A stretch of DNA of 64,000 nucleotides from Aggregatimonas sangjinii (GCF_005943945.1 NZ_CP040710.1:3579501-3643500); one strand, 5' to 3'; positions 1-9,965 are shown, counted from the stretch's first letter. A program made the numbers and translations. The notes: a model not told the origin generated them from the sequence alone.

Positions 1-978
1 TCGGAGTACCATGCCGCGGCCGAGCATTACGAAGATGCCTATAAAGATCTGTTATTGGCCGTTGATATCTACGATAGCCTGGAAACTATGAATACCATAG
101 CCAAGCTTGAAGAACTAAATATCAAATTCGAGACTGCCGAACAGGAAAAAGAGATATTGGGCCTGAGAGTTAAAAACGAGGAAAAGAAATCGCATGCCTA
201 TCTTTTAGGTGCTTTGGCCAGTATACTGGCCTTTATACTTTTCATAGGATATTATGCCTATAACCAAAAACTGAGAAAAGCGCGTAAGAAAGAGCTCAGG
301 CAGGAAGCAGAGGTGAATTTGCTAAAACAGGAACAGCAGAACAAGATTTTTTCCGCTATGATAGAAGGGCAGGAGAAAGAACGCAAACGACTGGCCATAG
401 ATCTTCACGACGGTCTTGGGGGAAGGCTAAGCGGTATTAGCATGAACCTTTCCAAGTTGGATAAGGACGAGCCCAAACAATATCCGAAGAAACAATTACA
501 AAAGGTCATGAAGGACCTGGACGATTCGCTCACCGAGTTGCGAACCATAGCCAGGAACATGATGCCGGAAACCTTGGTGAAATTCGGACTTCAAGCAGCA
601 TTGAAAGATTATTGCAGCAGCATGACCGGAAAGGACACCAAGGTAACACTGCAATTTTATGGTGGGGACAAAGGCATCGGAATACAACAGCAGGTAACGA
701 TGTATCGGGTGATACAAGAACTGATCAACAACGCCATTAAGCATGCAAAGGCTTCGGAAGTTTTGGTGCAATATATGCGCGAGGGAAACAATGTGGACAT
801 CACGGTCGAAGACAATGGTATCGGTTTTGAAAAAAATAAGAATAACACCCACGATAATGGAATGGGATTATCGAACTTACGAACCCGAGTAGCCTATTTA
901 AAAGGGGACCTCGATTTTCATAGCGAAGTCAACGAAGGGACAACGGTTAACGTACATATCAATATCGATGCAGCATAA
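1..978 (+). CDS. TPR-type sensor histidine kinase, 5' part missing
   Basis: The reading frame is open from base 1, so the gene starts before the window; the TTG at 55 is only an internal codon. Visible codons 1-45 look like the last TPR helices (AAEHYEDAY, LLLAVDIYDSLE), followed by a coiled coil, one membrane segment (about codons 65-87) and a cytoplasmic HisKA_3 region with the phospho-acceptor His at codon 136 (IDLHDGLGG). The ATPase domain shows the N box (ELINNAIKHA), G1 (DNGIGFE) and G2 (GMGLSNL). This is the usual flavobacterial layout of periplasmic TPR sensor plus NarL-type kinase. The stop overlaps the start of the response regulator by 11 bases, so the two form one operon. The signal sensed cannot be read from the sequence. 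Involvement in control of the neighbouring sugar locus is possible but unproven. Confidence 0.93.
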   Translation, partial: SEYHAAAEHYEDAYKDLLLAVDIYDSLETMNTIAKLEELNIKFETAEQEKEILGLRVKNEEKKSHAYLLGALASILAFILFIGYYAYNQKLRKARKKELRQEAEVNLLKQEQQNKIFSAMIEGQEKERKRLAIDLHDGLGGRLSGISMNLSKLDKDEPKQYPKKQLQKVMKDLDDSLTELRTIARNMMPETLVKFGLQAALKDYCSSMTGKDTKVTLQFYGGDKGIGIQQQVTMYRVIQELINNAIKHAKASEVLVQYMREGNNVDITVEDNGIGFEKNKNNTHDNGMGLSNLRTRVAYLKGDLDFHSEVNEGTTVNVHINIDAA

Positions 979-1603
979 ACCTATTAGCGTACTGATCGTA
1001 GATGATCACCCGATGGTCATCGAAGGACTAAAAACCCTTTTGAGCGATGATGAACGGGTTGCCATAAAAACCCATTTTACCAACGGGCAAGACACCCTTG
1101 ATTTTTTGGAGACCGAAATCGTAGATGTGATTTTATTGGACGTAAACCTTCCCGATATCAATGGTGTGGAAATGGTAAAAATGATTCTGGACAAACGCGC
1201 GACCATCAATATTCTCGGCTTGAGCACCTACAGCGAACCGAGCATCATCAACCAAATGATCAAGAACGGTGTGAAAGGATACCTGCTGAAGAATGCCACT
1301 TCCGATGAACTGGTCACTGCGATTTCACAGGTTCACGAAGGTCATTTTTATTTTGGAAGCGAAGTACAAAAAATTTTGGCGGATTCGGTGACCCAGGAAA
1401 CGCAGGATATTCCAAAACTTACACGAAGGGAAACCCATATCCTAAAATTGATCGCCGAGGGTAAAACGACCAATACCATTGCGGAAGAACTTTTTATAAG
1501 TCCGCTTACGGTGGAAACCCATCGACGTAACCTCATGCAGAAAATGGAGGTTTCGAATGCGGCATCCCTTATCAAAATAGCGATAGAAAAAAAGTTGATT
1601 TAG
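968..1603 (+). CDS. NarL/FixJ-family response regulator
   Basis: A 211-residue DNA-binding response regulator. The receiver domain (about residues 6-122) has the acidic pair in VDDHP and phospho-acceptor Asp58 (LLDVNLPD). A LuxR-type helix-turn-helix lies at about 150-211 (LTRRETHILKLIAEG, SPLTVETHRRNL). It overlaps the kinase gene by 11 bases, so the partner kinase is clear. LuxR-family regulators of this kind act as phosphorylation-dependent activators. The DNA target is unknown. The motif shared by the sugar-locus promoters is a direct repeat, and nothing in the sequence links it to this protein. Confidence 0.95.
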   Translation: MQHKPISVLIVDDHPMVIEGLKTLLSDDERVAIKTHFTNGQDTLDFLETEIVDVILLDVNLPDINGVEMVKMILDKRATINILGLSTYSEPSIINQMIKNGVKGYLLKNATSDELVTAISQVHEGHFYFGSEVQKILADSVTQETQDIPKLTRRETHILKLIAEGKTTNTIAEELFISPLTVETHRRNLMQKMEVSNAASLIKIAIEKKLI

Positions 1604-1953
1604 CTACTATGGCACATTCCAAAAGTGCGTGAAGCTTCCCAAGAATCGACTGTGCGTCAATTTGGCCATTACCTTCCCGTAAAGTTTTAATGTAGTTTTA
1701 ATCGCTCCATAGCGAGATTTTCGTTACAAACCATCCAAATTAATACGGCATAAAAAAACCGTAGACCTACTTATTTTTGACTCCGTAACTTTTTGTCCAA
1801 GAAATTCCTTGCCCACATCATTCTACTAGAACCCTATTTTCATCCCTATTGCCTAAAACATATTTTAAAATGTAAACCTCCCGCAAATCAATCCCCCTAA
1901 TTCTTGAAATCTCACTATATTAGTCAGATACTTAAAATTGAAAACAACCCAAT
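1604..1953. other. intergenic region, no gene seen
   Basis: About 350 bases of AT-rich sequence separate the response regulator from the DUF1080 gene. I see no plausible coding frame, no strong hairpin with a T-run and no copy of the ACAGGATG promoter box found in front of the sugar-locus genes. A short GCAC/GTGC inverted repeat follows the regulator stop near 1631. The promoter of the 1954 gene must lie here but I cannot place it with confidence. Confidence 0.5.
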
Positions 1954-3339
1954 ATGCAATTCAAAACAATCAACTACACGAAAACACTAATTTTTGCGCT
2001 AACCCTCGCGCTTTTGTCATGCGGGGAAAAACCGGATGACACCCCATGGACCGAGCTGTTCGATTCCAAAACACTTAATGGTTGGTCGCAGCTGGGTGGT
2101 GAAGCAACTTACGAAGTTCGGGATGGGGCTATCGTAGGGACTACGGTTTCCGGTACGCCAAACTCCTTTCTTACTTCAGACAAAATGTACGGGGATTTTA
2201 TATTGGAATTAGAGTACAAAGTAGATTCCTCTATGAATTCGGGAATTCAAATACGAAGCAATAGCTATCCCCACTATAAAGATGGCAGAGTACATGGCTA
2301 TCAAATTGAAATAGACCCTTCGGACCGCGCGTGGAGTGCAGGAATCTTCGACGAGGCTCGCAGAGGATGGCTGCACCCTTTGGCAGACGACAACACCGCC
2401 GCAAAAGAAGCCTTTAATCAGAACGACTGGAACCATTACCGCATCGAAGCCTTGGGCGACACCCTGAAAACTTGGATCAATGGTGTTCCCGCTGCACATT
2501 TGGTCGATGATCAAACCGATAAGGGATTCATCGGTCTACAGGTACATTCCATACGGGACACCCAAAAAGCCGGGACCGAGATACTCTGGAAAAATATTCG
2601 TATCCTGACTGAAGATCTGGAAAAGTATGCCCAAAAAACACCGTTGCCCCTTGTCGATAAAAAGAATGAACTTACCAAGAACGAAGCAGATCAAGGTTGG
2701 AAAATGCTTTGGGACGGCGAAACTACCGAAGGGTGGAGGGGCGCGAAATTGGATAGTTTTCCAGAGCAAGGCTGGATCATCGAAGATGGGGAGCTTATCG
2801 TACTTTCCACTGGTGGCGAAGAATCCGCTGCTGGTGGTGATATCGTCACGACCAAGAATTATGGCGATTTTGAATTGATGGCCGATTTTAAGCTTACCGA
2901 AGGTGCCAATAGCGGAATCAAGTATTACGTCGATACCGAAATCAACAAGGGTGAGGGCTCCTCAATCGGTCTGGAATACCAAATCCTTGACGACGACAAA
3001 CATCCTGACGCCAAAGAAGGAAATCATGAAGGAAGTAGAACCGTAGCCTCTTTGTACGACCTTATACAGGCCGATCCGAAGAAGCCGATAAATCCCATCG
3101 GGGAATGGAATCGAGCTCATATCATCTCTAAAGACAATCATGTAGAGCATTACCTGAACGGCGCCAAAGTCTTGGAATACGACCGTAAAAGCGATGCGTA
3201 CAGAGCATTGGTTGCCAACAGCAAGTACGTTAATTGGCCCAATTTCGGGGAGTTGGACAGTGGTCAGATTTTATTGCAGGACCATGGTGATCGGGTCAGC
3301 TTCAAAAACATTAAAATCAAAGAACTTACCAAAGAATAA
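1954..3339 (+). CDS. lipoprotein with two DUF1080 domains (3-keto-glycoside hydrolase type)
   Basis: A 461-residue predicted lipoprotein: signal peptide ending in a lipobox with Cys23 (LALLSC). Two tandem DUF1080 (PF06439, 3-keto-disaccharide hydrolase) domains are visible at about 32-220 and 245-458. Both open with a WTELFD/WKMLWDG strand and carry the SGIQIR or SGIKYY strand and a D-W-N/E-W-N turn typical of the concanavalin-like fold. Family members cleave sugars already oxidised at C3 by a Gfo/Idh/MocA oxidoreductase. Such an oxidoreductase lies 4 bases downstream, supporting a shared pathway. The double domain is less common than the single one. Neither gene has the sugar-locus promoter box, so regulation is probably separate. 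Confidence 0.88.
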   Translation: MQFKTINYTKTLIFALTLALLSCGEKPDDTPWTELFDSKTLNGWSQLGGEATYEVRDGAIVGTTVSGTPNSFLTSDKMYGDFILELEYKVDSSMNSGIQIRSNSYPHYKDGRVHGYQIEIDPSDRAWSAGIFDEARRGWLHPLADDNTAAKEAFNQNDWNHYRIEALGDTLKTWINGVPAAHLVDDQTDKGFIGLQVHSIRDTQKAGTEILWKNIRILTEDLEKYAQKTPLPLVDKKNELTKNEADQGWKMLWDGETTEGWRGAKLDSFPEQGWIIEDGELIVLSTGGEESAAGGDIVTTKNYGDFELMADFKLTEGANSGIKYYVDTEINKGEGSSIGLEYQILDDDKHPDAKEGNHEGSRTVASLYDLIQADPKKPINPIGEWNRAHIISKDNHVEHYLNGAKVLEYDRKSDAYRALVANSKYVNWPNFGELDSGQILLQDHGDRVSFKNIKIKELTKE

Positions 3340-3343
3340 ACCT

Positions 3344-4672
3344 ATGACAACGAGACGCAGTTTTATAAAAAAGACCTCAGCTGGTAGCGTTGCTTTATCC
3401 TTGGCCGGGCTAACACTACCCTCAATGGCCAACGCCAATATCCTCGGCGCGAATGACCAGATCAATTGTGCGGTCGTTGGGGTCCGTAGCCGTGCCAAGG
3501 CACACGTTTTGGCCATTCATAGCTGCGACAATGCCAAGATTCTTTATAGCTGCGATGTAGACGATACCATTTTGGAGGAACACAATACCTGGTGCCAAAA
3601 AAACATCGGTTATATCCCGAAAGTAGAAAAGGATTTCAGGAAAGTTCTCGAAGATAAAGATGTAGATGCCGTATTTATCGCAACTCCGGAACACTGGCAC
3701 GCCCCAATGGCCATACTGGCCATGCAAGCAGGTAAACATGTGTATTTGGAAAAGCCATGCAGTCACAACCCCCATGAAAACGATCTGTTGGTCGCTGCCC
3801 AAAAAAAGTATGGAAAGAAAGTGCAAATGGGCAACCAGCAACGCTCGGCCAGGACTTCCATCATGGCCATAAAGGATATCAGAGAGGGTATTATCGGAGA
3901 GGTGTACAAAGGGGAAGCCTATTATACAAATAATCGCGGTTCGATCGGTATCGGTAAAGAAATCGAAGTGCCTAAAACCTTGGATTGGGAAATGTGGCAA
4001 GGCCCAGCGATTCGGGAGGCCTATAGGGATAACATTCACCCTTACAACTGGCATTGGTTCCGAACCTGGGGAACGGGCGAAATACACAACAACGGCACGC
4101 ACGAAATCGATCTTTGTCGATGGGCCCTAGGCGTTGACCTTCCGGATAGCGTTACTTCCTTCGGAGGTAAATATACCTATGAAGATGACTGGGAGTTCGC
4201 AGATAACCAACAAGTAACCTTTACCTACCCTGAAGATAAATTCATTACCTGGACAGGCCATAGTCGCGGCATGATGCAACCCGAACAACCGGGACGCGGA
4301 GCGACAATTTACGGTAGCAAGGGTGCCATTCGCATGGACCGCAACTTTTACAAATTATTCGATTTACAAGGAAACCTTATAAAATCGGAAATGGAAGATG
4401 CCGACAGTGCCACTACCAACACTATGGGACAGGGAGGCTTGGATGTCAACCACGTGGGCAACTTTTTCGATGGCATACGAACCGACAAGTCATTGCACGC
4501 CGAAATCAAGGATGCCAGTATCTCTACCATGCTTTGTCATCTCGGGAATATGGCTCAAGATGCGGGTGAAACCTTAAAAATCGATCCAGCTACCGGAAAA
4601 GTCCTTAATAACGAAAATGCGATGAAAGCTTGGAAACGCGACTATGCCATGGGTTGGGAACCTAAGTTGTGA
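3344..4672 (+). CDS. Tat-exported Gfo/Idh/MocA oxidoreductase
   Basis: I choose the ATG at 3344, four bases after the previous stop, because it gives a 442-residue protein opening with a twin-arginine signal (TRRSFIKKT, Arg4-Arg5) and a hydrophobic stretch ending near ANA; longer frames overlap the DUF1080 gene. An NAD(P)-binding Rossmann domain follows (CAVVGVRSRAKAH), then the EKP motif at 136-138 (LEKPCSHNP) and the C-terminal oxidoreductase domain with GEIHNNGTHEIDLCRW. Export by Tat with a bound cofactor is standard for periplasmic members of this family. Working with DUF1080 proteins, such enzymes oxidise the C3 hydroxyl of a glycoside so that it can be cleaved by elimination. Substrate is unknown. 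Confidence 0.92.
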   Translation: MTTRRSFIKKTSAGSVALSLAGLTLPSMANANILGANDQINCAVVGVRSRAKAHVLAIHSCDNAKILYSCDVDDTILEEHNTWCQKNIGYIPKVEKDFRKVLEDKDVDAVFIATPEHWHAPMAILAMQAGKHVYLEKPCSHNPHENDLLVAAQKKYGKKVQMGNQQRSARTSIMAIKDIREGIIGEVYKGEAYYTNNRGSIGIGKEIEVPKTLDWEMWQGPAIREAYRDNIHPYNWHWFRTWGTGEIHNNGTHEIDLCRWALGVDLPDSVTSFGGKYTYEDDWEFADNQQVTFTYPEDKFITWTGHSRGMMQPEQPGRGATIYGSKGAIRMDRNFYKLFDLQGNLIKSEMEDADSATTNTMGQGGLDVNHVGNFFDGIRTDKSLHAEIKDASISTMLCHLGNMAQDAGETLKIDPATGKVLNNENAMKAWKRDYAMGWEPKL

Positions 4673-4844
4673 GAGTTCTGTTCATTACCATCGATTGATT
4701 TTAAACCATGTAGTTTTGCATGAATATTCCTTAAGTAAAAAGTTGAAAATGGCGTACTAGCCTATAAATGTCAGCAATGCATTTTTGACCGCCCTACACT
4801 TTAAGGGAATTTCTGCCTAGAAGCTATTTTTCCAACAAAAAGAA

Positions 4845-4885
4845 CCAAGAACAAGTCCCTCCCCTTTGCGGGAACTTGCTCTTGG
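4845..4885. terminator. bidirectional terminator hairpin
   Basis: A long imperfect inverted repeat (CCAAGA-a-CAAGT paired with ACTTG-c-TCTTGG) has an A-run on its left (about 4837-4843) and a T-run on its right (about 4892-4896). It lies between the convergent oxidoreductase gene and the large DUF5722 gene and would serve both strands. Confidence 0.75.
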
Positions 4886-4947
4886 CTCTTGATTTTTAAG
4901 CAATCGCTTATATAAATGTTACTTTTAAGGGAATTTCTTGGGAAATT

Positions 4948-7900
4948 CTATTTCCGGACCATGATCCGATGTGAAATTTCCTCACCGTTCACCATCCCTT
5001 TTAAAATATACAGACCCTCTGAAATGGTTGCGAGATTTACGGTTACTTCTCTTCCTCTAACCGTTGTATTCACCTCATGGCTTACCGACATGTAATCTAC
5101 AAGTACGAATGTATCAATGTTCGATACGGTAGTGCCCCATAAGATGGTCGCAAAGGTATTGGCAGGATTTGGATACAGCAATTCACCCTTGGAAGCAATG
5201 GTTGAGCCAGCACTGTTTCCGTTAGGCTCAACGCCCCAGACCAGTTCCCCATTGATGTATGCGGTAATGGTCGTGGTTTCATCGAATCGATTACCAATTT
5301 CTTTGAAGGAATAATCATCGCTCTCGTCAAAAGAAGACCAATCCTGTTTAAATATCTGGGTTTTGATGTCCCCTGTTCCACTAAAGGCATACAAATCGCC
5401 GGCATCGGCCGTAAAGCCGACCTCAAAATACTGTTCCGAACCGTTAGCGGCCGTAGCGAATGACCCTATAGTGTTGTCCTTTCCAAGTTGAGCATAATCG
5501 ATACGCGAGTTTAATGCAGCTGTATTTTCCGGTGTAAACCAATAGCGCATCGTAACATCTTCCAATGTCACTCCCCTATTACCTACATTAATAAGCTGCA
5601 ATTCAGGCTTTATTCTGTTGTTGGTTACATTATCCCTATTGCGATGGAGCACCCTGAGCTGTGGCTCCTGATTTTCCGAAACTTCAGGTTCTTCTCCCCA
5701 AATGAGGTTACCGTCCCAATACACCGTGATGGTGTTGGTCTCCATGAGCTTTGTAAAATCGGCATAGCTATAATCATCGCTTTCATTAAAATCGGAAAAG
5801 TCACTTTTGGAAATTCGAGATTTAATAACTCCGGAATTCCCGAAAGCCGCAACGGAAGTTCCCTCGGCAAATGAGTATGTCACATAATAGTTGGCACCAT
5901 CACGCGCATCGGTCAATGCTGTAAACTCACCAGCGATATTCTCATTGCCCAACTGGGCATAATCAATGTAAAAATTCAACGGATTAAAGTCCTCGGCCGT
6001 GAACCAATAGCGCACCGAAGCCCGATTTAAATCTATTTCGCTATCCGACTCGTTTCTCAACAGAAGCTGCGGTTTAATGTCGGAATTATCCAACTTGTAC
6101 TTATCGCCATCTTGGTAATCGACAATAAGAAAGGGCGCTATAACAGCTACTTCTTCGGAATAACAGGAAAAACTGTCCTCCTCGAGCAATGCCGCTACTC
6201 GATAGGTATAACCTTCACCGGAAGTTACTCCCGAGTGTATGTAGCTTGTTTCATTGCTAGACAATCTCGCCAATTCGGCAAAATCACCGTCTTCGGTCTT
6301 GAATTCCAAAACGAATCCGGAACTTTCGGACAAACTGCTTTCCCACGTAATTTCTACTTCCGTTGGGGAGATCCCCTTGGCCGAAATTGCCTCAATTGCT
6401 TGAAGGTCGATAATAATCTCTAAATTTTCGGACACACTAAGAACATCCGAAGCCAAAATAGTACCGTTTTTGGAAATCGTGTAGGGCTGGGGAACATTAG
6501 ATGCCACGTTGTAAAAGCTCAAAGATCCATCTTCTTGTGGGAATTTTAACTCCCCATTAAAACTGACCAAAAGATCCTGTAGATCAGCCCCGCAGTTAGC
6601 GATATTCATTTGCACCGTAAAAGGAGTCGTCTCCGTAGGTACATCATTGTAAATCTCCGACCATTCACTGATACCGATGACGGATTTATAGGGCTCAAAA
6701 ACGGCATCTTCTTCTGGAGTGCCAGCAGCATTCCATACAAACCAACCTTCCTTTTTCTGATCGAAGCCGTCAAAAGTTCCCTCTTCTACGGTCCATAATC
6801 CAAATAGTAAGCCCGCCTCATTGGGGTTATCGACCCATCTGTGCAACTGAATGTTTTCTATGGAAGGCAAACGTTGGTCGGTCTTTTTCCAGAAGTAAGC
6901 CAATGCGGCCGCTTGCGTCGTTTCGTTGGCATTGGGACTTTTTTCTGGATTGGAACTGAACCCGTTCTCCGATAACAAAATCGTCCGTACTTTTTTACCA
7001 TTGTACAATAGGTCTTTTTGCCGTACGTAGGCATCGATCATCTCAAGGTTCTTCGGTGTGATCTCAGGCGTATTGAAATTGAACTGTGTTTTTGCCGGTG
7101 GATCGTTCCAAACATTGGGATTGAATAGATTTACCGGATAGGAATGCCATCCGATGCCCCATTCAAAATCCCCTTCTTTTTTACTAAGGTCTACGAGCAC
7201 ATTCAAAATATCCTTTGATTTAAAATTGACCGCGCTTACCGGTTTACTGTTAAAGTGTTTGGTGAAGGAAGTAAACACTTTGGCCGTAGGGTTGTGTTTT
7301 CTAATCGTGTAATGTACGGTCCTCAACGAACGGTTATAAATTTCGGTATACAATTCCACTGGCTTCTGTCCGGCATGTGTCCAAGCCGTATGGGCATCCA
7401 CCTCATTGTGTATGATCCATTGGTCGAGACGACCGTATAATTTGTCCGGTCTTGAATAGCGTTCCGAAAGAAAATCAACCATGGCTGCATAGTATTCAAC
7501 ACCTTCGGCACTGGTTACATTGGCCATGCTGTAGAGCCCTAAACTTGCATCTGGATGAACGAAAATCCGATTTACATCCTCATTCGTTATGTTAATGGGT
7601 ATCAAGAGAACAAAGGCAGCTTTGATGTCGCTATCGGATAATCGCTTGAGACGGGTGTCCAAATTATTCACAAATCCCGTATTGATGTTGTAGGTCTTTC
7701 CGTTAAACTCATGTGTTAAGTCCGATGGGTTTAAACTGAAAACCCCATTCAACAAGAGGTTGATTTTCATACTCTTGATATCAAGGTCTTCCAGATCCTG
7801 AAAATTGGACAGTGTGGAAGGCGTTAGCCCATCGAGCCCTTTTATGGTTTCGGCCTTATCTTCGGCTATGTTATTCTCGCTAATTCTGGAAATGTCGCTC

Positions 7901-9624
7901 GCCCAGGTTGCATTCGAAGTGTATTCGTAGGTAGTGTCACCGGTTTTGGAAACCACTGCCCAGCGCGAATAAAGGCGGTCATAATTATGATCGGAACGTG
8001 CTTGAAATCTTTCCAAATTCACCGAGAAAGACCCATCTTTAATGGTTAGGGGAACGACAACATCAAATTCGTTTTGATCAAATCCGTATAGATGGGGTTC
8101 TATTTCTGCCAGAAAGAGCCCATCGGACCCGTTATTAATTGTTCCGGAGATACGAACGGAATCCAAATCTACCTGCACCTTGGTGATACTATCCGTGAAA
8201 TTCGTACTTAGATAGTTCAGGAACTCTTGGTTGATGGCCCTACTCACAAATTTATCGCTCGTTTGCTCATCGGTCAATTCCTGTGCGGTTGGTTTTCGTA
8301 AGGTAAAGTTTCGAACGAATATGGTTTTCTCTTCCCCTTCGTTTTTTCCGAAATCAAAACGGAACACCGTGCGTTCCGTGTCTTGAAAATTATCGACGAT
8401 CAATCTTGGATTGATGGTGAACTTGGTCCAATCGGTGGCGGGTGGGATTTCTCCGGCGACCAACTTTTGGGCACCGGTGATTGGCGGGCCGTAGAAAACT
8501 TCCAACTCATTATAAGGCTCTTCGGATCGATATTCAAATTCTAGAATGTAGGTATCGTCGATATCGTAAATGGCGGATATGGGTTTAGACCGTATCCATG
8601 GGTCATTTTCGGAGGTGTTCAGCTCGTAAGACCCGTCCGGCAGTTCGGTGCCTACCAGAAAAGGACTTGTAGCATTCACGTCCAACTCAAAAGCCACCGT
8701 TTCCTTTACTTCCAATGCTAGCTGCTCGGCGTTGGTCGCCTCTCTAAGCACCAGGTTATTTAAATTGATATCGAGATTGGGCAACCTGCCCAAATCGAAT
8801 CTCAGGATATCATAGGTAGCATCGCTCCAGTTGGGTGCGCTAATAGACATTATGGCGCTAAAATTCGTTGGTGTCGAGGCGGCTGGCAGACTACCCAATT
8901 GTGCCCTTCTAGCTCCACTAAATGGCGTTCCAAAGAAAATCTGCAAATCGTCCAGACCACTTTGCGAAGTGTAATCAAAGCTGACTACGAAAGTCTTGTT
9001 CGGATCGTAGGTGGTCGTTATTTCTTCACTCGCCACCCACGGATCGTTGCCTAAGGTCGCGACGTCATAACTGCCATCGGGCAGCTGGGAGGAAAGTGTC
9101 AATTGGTTGACCGCATTGCCATCTAGATTCAGGGGAATTACCTCACCCGGAGCCGCTGCACGCAATTGTACATTTCTGACAGTCAGGTTTTGCCCAGGCG
9201 TTTTACCAAAATCAAAACGGATACGTTCATAAGCGCTGTCCCAAGTGGGTGCCTCGTACTTCATAAACGCTTTGAAAGTGCGATAGGTAGAAGAGGCAAC
9301 CAAAGGGCCGAAATCTACACGTCGAGCCGGGTTGACCGGTGCGCCATAAAAAATTTGAAAATTGTCCAAACCTTCTTCCGCGATATAATCGAAACTGATG
9401 ACATACACGGCATCGGGATCAAAATCGGGAATAGGTCGGGTCTGAATCCATGGGTCGGCCCCTTGGGTAGCTAGCTCGTAAGTACCCGTTGGGTTTTCTG
9501 TTACGGCCAATTGATTTTTCAAACTTGGATTAAGTTCGAGTGTAAGGTTTTGTGCATTCGAATTAAGGCCGAATAACAGTACAAAAACCAATAAAAAAAG
9601 TGATGAGGGTAATTTTGTTTTCAT
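4948..9624 (-). CDS. giant secreted DUF5722 protein with tandem CBM3 and T9SS signal
   Basis: A 1558-residue protein with signal peptide (about 1-24). Domains in order: three copies of a beta-sandwich-like repeat (about 27-157, 164-296, 310-443; each with DPW near its start and a closing FDFG or FDLG, then RN/NN-aliphatic-xLR); a beta domain (about 450-580); a DUF5722 domain predicted as a TIM barrel (about 590-990); a linker; a fibronectin-III-like domain (about 1075-1162); two CBM3 cellulose-binding-type domains (about 1166-1312 and 1321-1467, with RYWFT, IDYAQLG, WGEEP/WGVEP); and a type IX secretion domain (about 1482-1558, LLYPNPA). Candidate clan GH-A glutamates are Glu741 (WIIHNEVD) and Glu886 (LLSENG), both kept in the paralogue at 32508-34607. 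I infer a cell-surface endo-glycosidase. It is monocistronic, preceded by the locus promoter box with a leader of roughly 10 bases. Confidence 0.87.
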   Translation of the reverse strand: MKTKLPSSLFLLVFVLLFGLNSNAQNLTLELNPSLKNQLAVTENPTGTYELATQGADPWIQTRPIPDFDPDAVYVISFDYIAEEGLDNFQIFYGAPVNPARRVDFGPLVASSTYRTFKAFMKYEAPTWDSAYERIRFDFGKTPGQNLTVRNVQLRAAAPGEVIPLNLDGNAVNQLTLSSQLPDGSYDVATLGNDPWVASEEITTTYDPNKTFVVSFDYTSQSGLDDLQIFFGTPFSGARRAQLGSLPAASTPTNFSAIMSISAPNWSDATYDILRFDLGRLPNLDINLNNLVLREATNAEQLALEVKETVAFELDVNATSPFLVGTELPDGSYELNTSENDPWIRSKPISAIYDIDDTYILEFEYRSEEPYNELEVFYGPPITGAQKLVAGEIPPATDWTKFTINPRLIVDNFQDTERTVFRFDFGKNEGEEKTIFVRNFTLRKPTAQELTDEQTSDKFVSRAINQEFLNYLSTNFTDSITKVQVDLDSVRISGTINNGSDGLFLAEIEPHLYGFDQNEFDVVVPLTIKDGSFSVNLERFQARSDHNYDRLYSRWAVVSKTGDTTYEYTSNATWASDISRISENNIAEDKAETIKGLDGLTPSTLSNFQDLEDLDIKSMKINLLLNGVFSLNPSDLTHEFNGKTYNINTGFVNNLDTRLKRLSDSDIKAAFVLLIPINITNEDVNRIFVHPDASLGLYSMANVTSAEGVEYYAAMVDFLSERYSRPDKLYGRLDQWIIHNEVDAHTAWTHAGQKPVELYTEIYNRSLRTVHYTIRKHNPTAKVFTSFTKHFNSKPVSAVNFKSKDILNVLVDLSKKEGDFEWGIGWHSYPVNLFNPNVWNDPPAKTQFNFNTPEITPKNLEMIDAYVRQKDLLYNGKKVRTILLSENGFSSNPEKSPNANETTQAAALAYFWKKTDQRLPSIENIQLHRWVDNPNEAGLLFGLWTVEEGTFDGFDQKKEGWFVWNAAGTPEEDAVFEPYKSVIGISEWSEIYNDVPTETTPFTVQMNIANCGADLQDLLVSFNGELKFPQEDGSLSFYNVASNVPQPYTISKNGTILASDVLSVSENLEIIIDLQAIEAISAKGISPTEVEITWESSLSESSGFVLEFKTEDGDFAELARLSSNETSYIHSGVTSGEGYTYRVAALLEEDSFSCYSEEVAVIAPFLIVDYQDGDKYKLDNSDIKPQLLLRNESDSEIDLNRASVRYWFTAEDFNPLNFYIDYAQLGNENIAGEFTALTDARDGANYYVTYSFAEGTSVAAFGNSGVIKSRISKSDFSDFNESDDYSYADFTKLMETNTITVYWDGNLIWGEEPEVSENQEPQLRVLHRNRDNVTNNRIKPELQLINVGNRGVTLEDVTMRYWFTPENTAALNSRIDYAQLGKDNTIGSFATAANGSEQYFEVGFTADAGDLYAFSGTGDIKTQIFKQDWSSFDESDDYSFKEIGNRFDETTTITAYINGELVWGVEPNGNSAGSTIASKGELLYPNPANTFATILWGTTVSNIDTFVLVDYMSVSHEVNTTVRGREVTVNLATISEGLYILKGMVNGEEISHRIMVRK

Positions 9625-9965
9625 AGTTTTTAATTTGTGGGAAAAGTAGCGCGTACAAATGGAGAAACCATCCTGTACTTACAGGTAAGACGCTAAAAAT
9701 CAATTCATTGTTTATTTAAATGGTGGTCTCATAATGTCGCAGCAGTACCGAGAGCATGATTTGTGAGGAACTCGAATCGCGTTGATGGAGCAAAACCTTT
9801 TATTCGTTTCGATCCCCCAAACAAGTGTGCGGCTGGTTGCGAATTCCAACTTTTTGGATTCAAGCGATTTCCATTGCGGCTTCAAACTTGAAGCTGCTTG
9901 TCACTTACGCAAATTCGCGTCGACAAGGTGATTTCGGAAAGGTAGATCTAATGCACTCAAATCCG
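9625..9965. other. intergenic region with a regulon promoter, otherwise no gene
   Basis: This 341-base gap holds the promoter of the large DUF5722 gene (9641-9676, minus). The rest should contain the end signal of the sulfatase operon; an inverted repeat GCTTCAA-ac-TTGAAGC at 9879-9894 is the only clear structure and lacks a T-run. A plus-strand frame starting near 9825 runs antisense into the sulfatase and I do not accept it as a gene. Confidence 0.5.
9641..9676 (-). promoter_or_regulatory. sugar-locus promoter, copy 1 (DUF5722-CBM3 gene)
   Basis: On the minus strand ACAGGATG (9676 to 9669), exactly 20 bases, then TACTTTTC (9648 to 9641). The box lies where a -33 element would be and the second box fits the Bacteroidota -7 (TAnnTTTG). 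The upstream half-site 10 bases before is ACCTG, the weakest of the set; here the box instead forms an inverted repeat, CCTGTA-ag-TACAGG. Confidence 0.75.

Noticed and set aside
968-1603. Response regulator as the factor that binds the ACAGGATG boxes
   Set aside because: Position alone suggests it, but LuxR-type sites are usually inverted repeats and the boxes form a direct repeat; I found no supporting evidence.
4802-4940. Direct repeat of TTAAGGGAATTTCT near 4801 and 4925
   Set aside because: Only two short copies in an AT-rich gap; no link to an element or a gene.
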